From: an uncultured Dehalococcoidia bacterium
GTDB lineage: Bacteria; Chloroflexota; Dehalococcoidia; Lucifugimonadales; UBA3495
Direction: 5' to 3'
Length of the DNA: 64,000 nt
Assembly: GCA_958296445.1 (NCBI GenBank)
Contig: OY282565.1
Coordinates: forward strand, 3,521,570 to 3,585,569
Shown here: piece by piece, positions 52,428-60,782 of the stretch
Layout of the letters: the number at the start of each line of letters is the position of its first letter
Position numbering within the stretch: position 1 is the stretch's first letter
Notes under the pieces: model-generated
Database searches by the model: none
Seen by the model: the letters and a program-made list of their open reading frames with translations, nothing else
What the model was told of the DNA's origin: nothing
Program-made: the position numbers and the translations under genes

Positions 52428-52757
52428 CTAGGATTGCCGCGTGGACTCCAGAGAGGGATTGCCGGCCTGTCGGCGGGCGGACAAAAAAATATCGCCCAAC
52501 TCCGAGTAGTATGACGGTTCGGGTTCGGCGGAATCGCCAACGGCAAGGCCCAGCGTTTCGCCGCCGGAATCCGTCATTATCAGGCCATATACCAAGACTT
52601 TTCCGGCGAGGAACCCTCGAATCAAGAAGCATAAGTCCGGGAACTGAAGGCGGTAGGAGTAATCCCATCGGTTCCCGGCGTACTCCCAATTAACCGGCCC
52701 CGGCTGGGCGCGTTCCCGGAACGCCGCCAGCACTTCCTCTTGGTTTAGCCTGTTCAT
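52428..52757 (-). CDS. small protein of unknown function
   Basis: A 109-residue protein that I do not recognise. It contains WEYAGNRWDYSYRLQFPDL, a hydrophobic strand-like LCFLIRGFLAGKVLVYGLIM and an acidic C-terminus. It may be a single domain with no membrane helix. It lies 11 bases downstream of another minus-strand gene and could share its transcript. It converges with the ATPase gene. Confidence 0.55.
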   Translation of the reverse strand: MNRLNQEEVLAAFRERAQPGPVNWEYAGNRWDYSYRLQFPDLCFLIRGFLAGKVLVYGLIMTDSGGETLGLAVGDSAEPEPSYYSELGDIFLSARRQAGNPSLESTRQS

Positions 52758-52768
52758 AGCCCTCTCCC

Positions 52769-53260
52769 CTAATTCAGTCCTGGCATCCTTATTCGGAGTT
52801 CGGAAATTAACTTCGTCTCTATCTCCGACAGAGCGAAATTGAATTCGCTGACCTTTTCTCGCGGCAAGCGACCGTCAACACTGTCGGCGAAACGCTCCAT
52901 ATCCGCTATTGCTGATGACGCATCCCGAATCTGCGCCCGTAGGCTGTCGGTCAAATTCGGATGGCGAATTTCAATATCCGAAAGACTGGATGTGATGTCC
53001 CTGTAATAGGCGAAAGCCCGGTTCTTGTCGCCTTGCCGGTGGGCGTCTTTCAACTCCTCAATTTTCTCGCGCAGAGAGGCCAGTTCGCTCAGAGTCAGGT
53101 CGCGGCGAATCGCCCGCTCCGCCGACTCCGCCGCGTCCTTTGCCGCCCGCGTTTCGCCGCGTAGCTTGCGCAATTGCAGTATAGCAAACCCTAGGCCCAG
53201 CAGGGATATTGCCGCTCCGGCGAGGCTTGCTATACTGGCGGCGGTTTCCAGCGTTTCCAT
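52769..53260 (-). CDS. membrane-anchored coiled-coil protein of unknown function
   Basis: A 163-residue protein with one N-terminal membrane helix (AASIASLAGAAISLLGLGFA) followed by a charged helical domain (LRKLRGETRAAKDAAESAER, LSELASLREKIEELKDAHRQ) likely to form a coiled coil in the cytoplasm. It ends only 8 bases after the start of the radical SAM gene's stop region and could be part of that SOS-type transcript. The function is unknown. Confidence 0.6.
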   Translation of the reverse strand: METLETAASIASLAGAAISLLGLGFAILQLRKLRGETRAAKDAAESAERAIRRDLTLSELASLREKIEELKDAHRQGDKNRAFAYYRDITSSLSDIEIRHPNLTDSLRAQIRDASSAIADMERFADSVDGRLPREKVSEFNFALSEIETKLISELRIRMPGLN

Positions 53261-53268
53261 ACGCCGCC

Positions 53269-54243
53269 TTACGCGGTGAGGGCCAGCTCCAGTTGGCCGC
53301 CGCGGGCCGGGGCGGCGGGGCGGCGGCGGGACGGCTTGGCTTGGCTCAGGCTGAGCTCCAGTTGGCCGCGGACCGGCTTGGGGGCCGGGTCACGCTCCCG
53401 GCGGTGCAGTCCCCAGCGGCGGCGCTCCCGGTCTACGATGGACAGCACGCCCTTGGTGTATTCTTCCGGCGCGTAGGTTTTGCGGTAGAGCTTGGCGTAG
53501 CCCTGCTCCAGGTGCGGGTAGGTTTCCCGCAGCATAGGCATAAACCACTCCCGCGAGCCGGGCTTGAGGAACAGCACGTTGGCGCCGAGGAACTGGGCTC
53601 CGTGGGCGTGAGCGGCGGCGGCCACCGCGGCGATGTTCTCTTCGTGGTCGCTGATGCCGGGGAGCAGCGGGGCCATCATCACCCCGGCGTTGATGCCGTT
53701 CTCAACCAAGAACTGCATCGTCTCCAGCCGGGACTGGGGGCGGGGGGCGCCCGGTTCGGTGAGCTTCCAGACCTCTTCGTCCACCGTGCCGACGCTGAAG
53801 TTGACGCTGACTTCGGCGACTTCGCTCAATTGGCGCAGCAGGTCTACATCGCGCCGGGCCAGCACGCCCTTGGTGGTGATGGTGGCGGGGTTGGCGAAAT
53901 CAACCAGCACCTGAAGCACGCCGCGGGTAAGCCCGTACTCGGCCTCGGCGGGTTCGTAGGGGTCGGAAGCGGTGCCGATGGCGATGCTTTCGCCGCGCCA
54001 ACTGGGGCGTTTCAGTTCCTGCCGCAACACTTGGGGGGCGTTGACTTTGGCGAAAACCCGCTGCTCAAAATCGCGCCCGGCGTCCATACCCCAATACTCG
54101 TGGGTGGGCCGGGCATAGCAGTAGCGGCAAGCGTGACGGCAGCCGCGATAGGGGTTGAGCGTCCACCGGAAGGGGAACATCGGAACGTCCAGCCGGTTGA
54201 GCAGGGTCTTGCAGTGAATTTCCGTTACCTGAGCGCCTGCCAT
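53269..54243 (-). CDS. radical SAM protein, SplB/PA0069/Rv2578c-like
   Basis: This 324-residue protein has the radical SAM motif C35-x3-C39-x2-C42 (GCRHACRYCYAR), then TASDPYEPAEAEYGLTRGVL, VLARRDVDLLRQL and APLLPGISDHE. It belongs to the group related to spore photoproduct lyase and often annotated Rv2578c- or PA0069-family. The C-terminus is Arg/Pro-rich. GGAGG lies four bases before the ATG. Two LexA-like boxes and a good promoter lie directly upstream, which suggests a DNA-damage role. Its reaction is not established. Confidence 0.87.
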   Translation of the reverse strand: MAGAQVTEIHCKTLLNRLDVPMFPFRWTLNPYRGCRHACRYCYARPTHEYWGMDAGRDFEQRVFAKVNAPQVLRQELKRPSWRGESIAIGTASDPYEPAEAEYGLTRGVLQVLVDFANPATITTKGVLARRDVDLLRQLSEVAEVSVNFSVGTVDEEVWKLTEPGAPRPQSRLETMQFLVENGINAGVMMAPLLPGISDHEENIAAVAAAAHAHGAQFLGANVLFLKPGSREWFMPMLRETYPHLEQGYAKLYRKTYAPEEYTKGVLSIVDRERRRWGLHRRERDPAPKPVRGQLELSLSQAKPSRRRPAAPARGGQLELALTA

Positions 54244-54256
54244 GCCGCCTCCAAAA

Positions 54257-54284
54257 CAAACAATTGTTCGTAAACATTTGTTCG
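54257..54284 (-). promoter_or_regulatory. two abutting LexA/DinR-type boxes
   Basis: On the minus strand CGAACAAATGTTTA (54284-54271) and CGAACAATTGTTTG (54270-54257) lie end to end. Each matches the Gram-positive SOS consensus CGAAC-N4-GTTCG with one or two changes in the right half. They cover the expected transcription start, so LexA bound here would block transcription. Confidence 0.8.
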
Positions 54285-54285
54285 C

Positions 54286-54314
54286 ATATTAGCGGGCTAT
54301 CGCCGATGCGTCAA
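54286..54314 (-). promoter_or_regulatory. promoter of the radical SAM gene
   Basis: On the minus strand TTGACG (54314-54309), a 17-base spacer, and TAATAT (54291-54286). The predicted start, near 54279, lies inside the first LexA-like box. Confidence 0.78.
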
Positions 54315-54448
54315 TAGGCAACTGTCAGTGAAAAAAATTCGCCCCGAAATTCGCCGGATGTCCCAAGTCGCTGAACCTATCCTTATTATAACGCCCGGCG
54401 TCCGCAATGCGAACACCGGGCGGGCGCGGGGGGCTTTGGCGGCGTTTC

Positions 54449-55159
54449 CTAGACGGATGGAACCAAGACGCGCGGGCCGGGAACGTCTTGGGATGGCGGG
54501 GCGGAACTGCCCCACGGACGGCCGGTAACCAAGAATACCACCTGCTCGGCGATGTTGGTGGCGCGGTCGGCGATGCGCTCCAAATCGTGGGCCACCCACA
54601 GCAGATAGGTGGCCTGCCGGATGGTGCGCGGGTCTTCAATCATATAGAGCAGCAGCTCGCGGTACACCTGGTCATAGAGGGCGTCCACCTCGTCATCGGC
54701 CAGGCAGACGGCTTCGGCTATCTCCGTATCGCGCTGGAGCAGCGCGTCTATGCTGCCCTGGAGCATGGCGGTGGCCTTTTCGGCCATGCGGGGAATGTCT
54801 ATCAGGGGCTTGAGGGTTTTTTCGTCGCCCATCGCCAAGCTGATTTTGCCGATGCCTTCGGCGTAGTCGGCGATGCGCTCCAGCTCCACGCCGATGTGCA
54901 ACAGCGATATGATGGCCCGCAGGTCACGGGCCACCGGCTGCTGGGTGGCGATGAGGTTGACGCAACGGTCTTCGATTTCGGAATGCTTGCGGTCAACGAA
55001 ATCATCATCGTCAACCACTTGCTGCGAGGCGGCCAAGTCCCGGTTCTTGAGGGCTTCGACGGAGCGGCGAATCATATCGCTCACGAAGTGAGCCAGGGAT
55101 TCAACCTCTTCTTCCAGCCCAACCAGTTTCAGGTCGTATTCTTCCCGGCGTGTGGGCAT
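54449..55159 (-). CDS. phoU: phosphate signalling protein PhoU
   Basis: This 236-residue helical protein links the PstSCAB transporter to the phosphate response. Two PhoU half-domains are visible: FVSDMIRRSVEALKNRDLAA with IEDRCVNLIATQQPVARDLR and HIGVELERIADYAEGI, then MLQGSIDALLQRDTEIAEAV with LLWVAHDLERIADRATNIAE. Metal-binding Glu/Asp motifs (E..ERIAD) occur in both. The ATG at 55159 has GGAGG six bases upstream. It is 18 kb from pstCAB and stands alone, with no phoR/phoB near. Confidence 0.93.
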   Translation of the reverse strand: MPTRREEYDLKLVGLEEEVESLAHFVSDMIRRSVEALKNRDLAASQQVVDDDDFVDRKHSEIEDRCVNLIATQQPVARDLRAIISLLHIGVELERIADYAEGIGKISLAMGDEKTLKPLIDIPRMAEKATAMLQGSIDALLQRDTEIAEAVCLADDEVDALYDQVYRELLLYMIEDPRTIRQATYLLWVAHDLERIADRATNIAEQVVFLVTGRPWGSSAPPSQDVPGPRVLVPSV

Positions 55160-55207
55160 GGCTCTCCTCCCCGGCACAAGTACCGGCAGCCCGCCCGCCG
55201 GAAAGGG

Positions 55208-55672
55208 CTAAACCCGCGTCCAGAAGGGGGGCCGTTGGCGCTGCGCCTCTAACAAAGTTTCGTCCAAAAGCTCAAGTTTTGCTCCGGGTACGGGCGGCGA
55301 TGGAACATCATACCCAACGGCGTCCAGCACTGTCAAATTGGTGTAATAGCCATTGTAAACCTGCAACACCAACTGGTCAAAAAACTCGGCGTGGGACGCC
55401 TCCACCGCCTGCAACGCCGCATCCTGGGATTCGCCGGAAAGCGCGGCGAAACCGTCGGGGCCGCGCTCGGCGGCGGCGATTTCGATGGCCGCCAGCCCCT
55501 GCACAAACAGCCGCGTAAGGCCCGGCTCGCCGACGGCCACCGACTCCACGAAGCCGCCGATGCCCAAGTCGCCAGCGCCGGGCCGGTCGCCCTGGGGCGG
55601 GATGATGCGGTTCAGCGCCGCGTCCAGCGCCTGCCGCTGCGCCGCCGAAAAAACTTGCCGGGATGCGCTCAT
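55208..55672 (-). CDS. gluconate 2-dehydrogenase subunit 3-like protein
   Basis: A 154-residue protein whose pattern (FSAAQRQALDAALNRIIPPQ, GAGDLGIGGFVESVAVGEPG, QVYNGYYTN) resembles the small subunit 3 family of membrane-bound gluconate or fructose dehydrogenases. No twin-arginine or signal sequence is visible, and no GMC-type large subunit or cytochrome gene is nearby. It may therefore be an orphan accessory protein. Confidence in the family is moderate. Confidence 0.65.
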   Translation of the reverse strand: MSASRQVFSAAQRQALDAALNRIIPPQGDRPGAGDLGIGGFVESVAVGEPGLTRLFVQGLAAIEIAAAERGPDGFAALSGESQDAALQAVEASHAEFFDQLVLQVYNGYYTNLTVLDAVGYDVPSPPVPGAKLELLDETLLEAQRQRPPFWTRV

Positions 55673-55689
55673 AATTTCCTCACCTCAAG

Positions 55690-55732
55690 CAGGGCGCACG
55701 GCTGTGCGCCCCTACGATATGGTCGTACTCGA
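55690..55732. repeat. REP-like palindrome, left direct copy
   Basis: GGGCGCACGGCTGTGCGCCC (55692-55711) followed by CTACGATATGG, in the same orientation as the copy at 56711-56753. It contains the stop codon of the broken lipoprotein gene (complement of 55712-55714). Confidence 0.88.
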
Positions 55733-56707
55733 CTCGAAAATTCCCTTTTCCATTAAGGTTAGGGTTGGGGCGTTATATTCACGGGCGAGTTGGCCGACCT
55801 CTATAATGACTGCTTCCAAGGGGATATTCAACTCAGTCAAACGCTGCTTGAGAATTTTCCTGATTGCGTCCCCATCGGCTTCCGGGCTTATCTGGAACAG
55901 TATCCGGTTCAATTTGGGAGAAACGCCTGCGTCGAGAGCCGGTTTCGGAACATACCCGGCAAGGGCGACCAACTCCGAGTATTCCGACGCTTCCCCTACC
56001 GAGAAGCGCCTGTACCAGTCCTCTAGGAAATGCCCGTACCAGTCTTCCAGTTGCGTATAGGTAAAATCTCCTTGCAGGGGATGCACCGTGCGTTCTTTGT
56101 CCCAGCGCGACGGGCTCAGTTGGAAAGACATTATTTCCTCGGCCGCCTTCTGCGAGGGGTGGAGTAAGTATACGTAGAAAGTGGATTCGCCGGTATGGAA
56201 AAATCCTCCGAATCCCGCCGGGTGGGGAGGTTCACATTCCTCAAGTTTGTTATGCCACAAAACGTCGGGACGGGATCTCTTTCCAGCGGTAACTTCAACA
56301 ATTTCCGGTGGAATGCTCAATACCGGCAAGCGTTCCCTGATGGCCTTGCTGGCCGGTTGCAGATTTTTGTCGCAGTTGATGCTGATTTCGATGCGTTTAC
56401 GCTCTTCGTCTATCCCCATTGATGTAATTATTGAATATCCTTTCGCGGGTTGCAGATTTTCGAGTTGTTTCCAGCTTGGCAGGTTGGCTTGTATTGTCTT
56501 GTACCATTCCCGGATCTGGTGTAACGAAGCAACCGGGGCCATTGTCTGAGCCGGTTGCGCCAGGCCCGATGCTGTCCTCTGCGATGCGATAGGCGAATCC
56601 GTTGCCGGCCCTCCCTAGCAGGCAAGGATAAAGGGCCAGAACAGCAACAGCGATGAAAGAATGGCGAACCGGGGAATCCCCTTCCAGAAAAGGCTAGGGC
56701 GGGACAC
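55712..56707 (-). pseudogene. lipoprotein gene interrupted by an amber codon after the lipobox
   Basis: Reading from a GTG at 56707 gives MSRPSLFWKGIPRFAILSSL, then LLFWPFILAC, a complete lipoprotein signal peptide whose lipobox cysteine is residue 30. The next codon is TAG (complement of 56615-56617), after which the same frame runs GGPATDSPIASQ and onward for 301 codons. The mature part has two similar halves (IEISINCDKNLQPASKAIRE; ILFQISPEADGDAIRKILKQ) and no recognised domain. From ATG 56542 a 276-residue cytosolic form could be made. The gene is bracketed by direct copies of the 56.7-kb palindrome. A sequencing error, true decay or suppression are possible. Confidence 0.7.
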
Positions 56708-56710
56708 AGG

Positions 56711-56753
56711 CAGGGCGCACGGCTGTGCGCCCCTACGATATGGCCGTACCCGA
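56711..56753. repeat. REP-like palindrome, right direct copy
   Basis: GGGCGCACGGCTGTGCGCCC (56713-56732) with the same CTACGATATGG flank as at 55692. On the minus strand it ends 3 bases before the GTG start of the lipoprotein gene and leaves no room for a normal ribosome binding site. Confidence 0.88.
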
Positions 56754-56765
56754 ATAGCCCCCACC

Positions 56766-58535
56766 CTACCGCGGGACCACCGGCAGCAAAGCGTGGGATG
56801 GGTATTGGGCCGAGTGGTGGACGGTCTGGCGGGCGGTTTCTAGGCGGGCGTCGGCGCCGAGGGGGGCGCCGGTGTTGGGGTTGCGGTCGAACCGGGGGAA
56901 ATTGCTGCTGGAAATCTCCAGCCGCAGCCGGTGGCCGGCGAACAGCAGGTGACTGGTGGCCCACAAGTCTATTTCGTAGCGGTAAACCCGTCCGGGCTGA
57001 ATCAGCGACGGCTCGGCCACCGAAGTGCGGAAGCGGGCCCGCACGATGCCGTCTTGCAGGTTGTGGGCGTAGCCGTCGGGCCGGACGTCCACCAGCTTGG
57101 CGGTGAAATCGGTATCCACCGCGGAACTGGCGGCGTACAGGGTTACGCTGATGGGGCCGGTAAGCTCCAAATCGCGCTCCAGCGGCTCCGAGGTGTAGAC
57201 CAGCACATCCTGGCGGGCCTCCACTTCCCGCTGGTCGGCTACGCCCTGCGGGATAATCAGCGTGCTGCCGCCCTGGGTGGGAACCGGGTTGGCCGGGTCA
57301 TAGGTGTAGGCGTCGGGCGGTTCGTCGCCCGGCGGCGCGGTGGACAGCCCGCCCGCGCCGTGCAGGGTGTTAGCCGGGCCGCCGGTTTCGGGGCCGGAGC
57401 GCAGATACCAGCGGACATAGTGCGTCCGGGGCAAGGGCCAATCGGATTCGTCCCGCCAGCGGTTTTCGCCCATCACAAATATCCGCACCGGCGGGGCGTC
57501 CATCACGCCGGTCTGGATGTCTTTCAGCCAGTAGTCGAACCATTGGAGCAGATGCTCGTGCAGCTCGATGCGGGCCTCGGGGCCGAAGTCAATGTCGCCG
57601 GTGTCGCCCGACGTCGGCGCGGTGTAGGGGCGGATGTGGGCCCACGGCCCCACCAGCAGCCGCTGGCCGCGCCGCGCCCCGGCGGTGGCCGCCTGGTCGC
57701 GCAACGCCTGATAGCCGTTCAGGGCGCCCTCAAGAAAGATGTCGTACCACGAACTTACGTGGAACATCGGCAAATCTATACGGCGGGCGTGGCGCAGCAG
57801 GTTGACGCGCGACCAGTACGGCCCGTCGCGTTCTTGGTCGAAATACTCGGCGAAGTAAGGCGCGGCTTCCTTGAGGCGGTCAATCCAGTCGCGCAGGGGC
57901 AGGTGGGAAAACCAGGCGCCGGTGAGCGGCTGGGCGAAATTGTCGGCGGGCAGAACGTATTCGTCCATCTGCGCCAGCAAGTCCTCGCGGCCCGCCCGCA
58001 ACAGAGTGTTGCGGCCCTTGTGGATGGCGTAAGGCACCATCCAGCCCCATTCCATCGCGCCGCCGGTGTGGTAGACCCAGCTCTGGTGAAAGTCCGCCGA
58101 TGCCGACACCGGGGCCATGCATTGAAGGTGCGGCGGACGGGGCCCGGCGGCCAGCGTGTACTGCGTCGCGCCCAGATACGACTGCCCGGTGGTCGCCACG
58201 CGCCCGTTGCACCAAGGCTGGCGGGCGGCCCATTCCACGGTGTCGTAGCCGTCCTGCCCCTCTTGAAACAGCGGGTCATAGTAGCCGCCTTCCGAATCAA
58301 AGCGGGCGCGGCAGTCCTGGCTGACCACCACATAGCCGCGCTGAGGAAAGAACCAGATGGAATGCTCCTGGTTGTCGGCGTAGCCGTCCTTGCCATACGG
58401 CCCCCGGGTAACCAGGGCCGGGAAGCGCCCCGGCGAGTCGGGGCGGTAGATGTCGGTAGCCAGCCGCACGCCGTCGCGCATCGGCACCATAACGTTGCGC
58501 TCGCGGACAACCCGGTACTGCTCTGCCTGCGCCAT
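56766..58535 (-). CDS. CocE/NonD family hydrolase (X-Pro dipeptidyl-peptidase S15 type)
   Basis: This 589-residue serine hydrolase has an alpha/beta hydrolase domain and a C-terminal jelly-roll PepX_C domain, as in cocaine esterase and X-Pro peptidases. The N-terminus reads VMVPMRDGVRLATDIYRP. The nucleophile elbow TTGQSYLGATQ has Ser119; HVSSWYDIFLEG carries the likely Asp and LVGPWAHIRPY the His. PepX_C is seen in FTAKLVDVRPDGYAHNLQDG and LEISSSNFPRFDRNP. No signal peptide, so it is cytosolic. The natural ester or amide substrate is unknown. Confidence 0.92.
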   Translation of the reverse strand: MAQAEQYRVVRERNVMVPMRDGVRLATDIYRPDSPGRFPALVTRGPYGKDGYADNQEHSIWFFPQRGYVVVSQDCRARFDSEGGYYDPLFQEGQDGYDTVEWAARQPWCNGRVATTGQSYLGATQYTLAAGPRPPHLQCMAPVSASADFHQSWVYHTGGAMEWGWMVPYAIHKGRNTLLRAGREDLLAQMDEYVLPADNFAQPLTGAWFSHLPLRDWIDRLKEAAPYFAEYFDQERDGPYWSRVNLLRHARRIDLPMFHVSSWYDIFLEGALNGYQALRDQAATAGARRGQRLLVGPWAHIRPYTAPTSGDTGDIDFGPEARIELHEHLLQWFDYWLKDIQTGVMDAPPVRIFVMGENRWRDESDWPLPRTHYVRWYLRSGPETGGPANTLHGAGGLSTAPPGDEPPDAYTYDPANPVPTQGGSTLIIPQGVADQREVEARQDVLVYTSEPLERDLELTGPISVTLYAASSAVDTDFTAKLVDVRPDGYAHNLQDGIVRARFRTSVAEPSLIQPGRVYRYEIDLWATSHLLFAGHRLRLEISSSNFPRFDRNPNTGAPLGADARLETARQTVHHSAQYPSHALLPVVPR

Positions 58536-58627
58536 ATCCGGCCACCCCCTTTAGCTGCGGCCCTAGTCTAGCACAACCGGGGCCGCGGTCAACCGCGGGG
58601 GCACTGGCCTGAACGGGCCGACGGTTA

Positions 58628-59836
58628 TCAACCCGGCTCTTCGGTGAAATCCTCATCCGGCTTGTCGTCTTCACCACCGCCAAGCCCCTGCTCCATCAAG
58701 GCGATGTAGCTTTGATAGCGAAACAGCCGGGCGTTGCCGACGGCAAATAATTTCAGGATGCCCTGCTCTACGAACAGCTTGATCAAGTTGTTAGCCGTCG
58801 GAAAAGATACGTCCAAAAATTTGGCGGCCATATTAGCCGATACGATGGGATACTGAAACAAATGGTCCAGGAGTCGCAGCCCGTTTCCCGACCGAGGCTG
58901 AACCCTTTCCACCAGCCGACGGTGTTCTTCACGGAGCGTCAAAATCCGCTGGGCCGTCCGCCCGGCGGCTTCGGCCACCCGCCTAATAGCAGTCAGGATG
59001 TATTTCAGCCATCCCTCGATGTCGCCGTTGTCCCGCACCGCTTGCAGCCGGGCGTAATACTCGCCCTTATGCTCGTTGATGAATTCGCTGAGGTACAGCA
59101 GAGGGCGCTTCAGGATTTTTTTCTGGCACAGGTAGAGGATTATTATCAAGCGGCCCATCCGCCCGTTTCCGTCGCGGAACGGATGAATCGTCTCGAACTG
59201 GTAGTGCATCAGGCTCGCCTTGACCAAATCCGGCGTCAGGTCTTCTTCCTGAATGTACTGTTCCAGGTCATTCAAGGAGTCTTCCATAACATCGGGAGGG
59301 GGCGGGACGAAATCGGCGGAATGGACGTCGCTGCCCGGACGGCCAATCCAGTTCTGCCTTATCCTGAACTCCCCAGGGGTAAACTCGCTGCCCCGAACTC
59401 CCTGAAGCAGCGTCCGGTGGGTCTCTTTGACTAGCTCCATTCCCAGAGGCAAGTCATTCAGCCGCTCCAGAGCGTAGTTGGTGGCAAGCACATAGTTGCG
59501 AACCTCGGCGTGTTCGGCGGCAACTGTCCTGCTTTCCTGCATCGCTTCCTGTTCCAAGAAATCGGTGAGGGACGCTTGTGTGACCCCTTCCAACTGCGAG
59601 GTATGGATAGCTTCCTTTTGGACGTACATCCTGACGAATATGTCCGGGTTCGGAATCATATCCGCCGACGAGTCCAGCCTCCCAATTGCCTGGTCGGCCA
59701 TTGACAGGATATAAAGGAGTTCGTCGTCGTACCGAACCGGCGGCGAGAAGGGCAGCCCTGCGGGGTAGAATGCCCTGAAGCCCCCGGGCTGCCGGACGTA
59801 CCGCCCGGCTCTTTCGGTCTCGAAATGGCTTGCCAT
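58628..59836 (-). CDS. Fic-family AMP transferase with C-terminal winged helix
   Basis: This 402-residue protein carries the complete Fic motif HPFRDGNGRMGR (218-229), so it should transfer AMP (or another nucleotide part) to a target hydroxyl. An N-terminal TSQLEG (79-84) fits the class II inhibitory motif (S/T)xxxE(G/N), which keeps Fic off until relieved. The C-terminal part (DHLFQYPIVSANMAAKFLDV, SFPTANNLIKLFVEQGILKL) is a winged helix for DNA binding. The upstream region holds repeated TTAAAG...CTTTAA palindromes that it probably binds. GGAG precedes the ATG by about 10 bases. Confidence 0.9.
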   Translation of the reverse strand: MASHFETERAGRYVRQPGGFRAFYPAGLPFSPPVRYDDELLYILSMADQAIGRLDSSADMIPNPDIFVRMYVQKEAIHTSQLEGVTQASLTDFLEQEAMQESRTVAAEHAEVRNYVLATNYALERLNDLPLGMELVKETHRTLLQGVRGSEFTPGEFRIRQNWIGRPGSDVHSADFVPPPPDVMEDSLNDLEQYIQEEDLTPDLVKASLMHYQFETIHPFRDGNGRMGRLIIILYLCQKKILKRPLLYLSEFINEHKGEYYARLQAVRDNGDIEGWLKYILTAIRRVAEAAGRTAQRILTLREEHRRLVERVQPRSGNGLRLLDHLFQYPIVSANMAAKFLDVSFPTANNLIKLFVEQGILKLFAVGNARLFRYQSYIALMEQGLGGGEDDKPDEDFTEEPG

Positions 59837-59857
59837 GGCATTGCTTCTCCAGGTTGA

Positions 59858-59988
59858 TTAAAGTTACCTTTAAGCCGCAACGCTCCTATTAAAGCATAAG
59901 GCCCTTTTGCTTTAATAGCCGGAACCGCCATTAAAGTTATCTTTAATCCAAAGTGTCCCAATTAAAGCAAATGCCTGGTTTTCTTTAA
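59858..59988. promoter_or_regulatory. operator array of TTAAAG/CTTTAA palindromes
   Basis: Two short palindromes, TTAAAGTTACCTTTAA (59858-59873) and TTAAAGTTATCTTTAA (59931-59946), alternate with two long ones: CTATTAAAGCA (59886-59896) opposite TGCTTTAATAG (59908-59918), and TTAAAG (59962-59967) opposite CTTTAA (59983-59988). The pair repeats with a 73-base step. The array lies between the Fic gene and the divergent MTHFS-like gene and may control both. Confidence 0.8.
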
Positions 59989-60035
59989 CGGAACTCCAAC
60001 CCAACCCAAGCAAGCCCAGGAGCGACGGCAACATT

Positions 60036-60752
60036 ATGCGCAGCAAGCAAGAAATCCGCGCCGGGGTGTGGGCGGCGATGGAGCAGGCCGGGGCGGCCCA
60101 TACCCGCAAGCTGCACGACAAGATTCCCCATTTCCGGGGCTGCGAGGCCGCCGCCGGGCGCGTTGGCGAGCTGGATGCCTGGCAGGCGGCCCGCGTCATC
60201 AAGGGCAACCCCGACAAGGCCCAGCGCCCCTTGCGGCAGTTGGCCCTGGAGCAGGGCAAGACGCTGTATATGGCCGTGCCGCGCCTGCGGCAAGAGCAAT
60301 GCTTCGTCGAGCTTGACCCGGCGGTTATGGGCGCATCGCCTGCCGAGGCGTCCACCATCGCCGGGGCCTTCCGCTGGGGACGCCCGGTATACGTGGAAGA
60401 AATGCGCCCGGTGGACTTGGTAATCTCCGGTTCGGTGGCAGTCAACCGGCGGGGAACGCGGGTCGGCAAGGGCGGCGGATTCGCCGATTTGGAGTACGGC
60501 CTAGCCATCGCCGCCGGAATCGTCGCCCCCGACACGCCGGTAATCAGCACGGTGCATCCCATGCAGGTGCTGGACGAAGAACTGCCCTTTACCCGCCACG
60601 ACGTGTTTCTCGACTACGTGGTGACTGCCGACGAAGTTATCCCGTGCCGCGGCGATATGCCCCGCCCGTCGGGGATTTATTGGGAAGACTTAACCCCGGC
60701 CAAAATCCGGCAGATTCCGTTGCTGAAAAAGCTGCGGGCGAATGACGGGTAG
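60036..60752 (+). CDS. 5-formyltetrahydrofolate cyclo-ligase family protein
   Basis: A 238-residue protein of the MTHFS fold, which in typical members converts 5-formyl-THF to methenyl-THF with ATP. Visible parts are SKQEIRAGVWAAMEQAGAAH, VIKGNPDKAQRPLRQLALEQ, YMAVPRLRQEQCFVELDP and the nucleotide-binding loop RVGKGGGFADLEYGL, here in the MTHFSD-like form rather than the standard GRGGGYYD. The ending HDVFLDYVVTADEVIPC is family-like. The changed loop and longer N-terminus suggest the divergent MTHFSD-type subgroup, so the exact substrate is uncertain. Confidence 0.82.
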   Translation: MRSKQEIRAGVWAAMEQAGAAHTRKLHDKIPHFRGCEAAAGRVGELDAWQAARVIKGNPDKAQRPLRQLALEQGKTLYMAVPRLRQEQCFVELDPAVMGASPAEASTIAGAFRWGRPVYVEEMRPVDLVISGSVAVNRRGTRVGKGGGFADLEYGLAIAAGIVAPDTPVISTVHPMQVLDEELPFTRHDVFLDYVVTADEVIPCRGDMPRPSGIYWEDLTPAKIRQIPLLKKLRANDG

Positions 60753-60782
60753 AGTAGCGACGGGAGTGACGGCAACGGCGGT

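Noticed and set aside
53276-54273. 354-codon and other plus-strand frames over the radical SAM gene
   Set aside because: Antisense shadows; the minus-strand gene has the CxxxCxxC motif, promoter and ribosome binding site.
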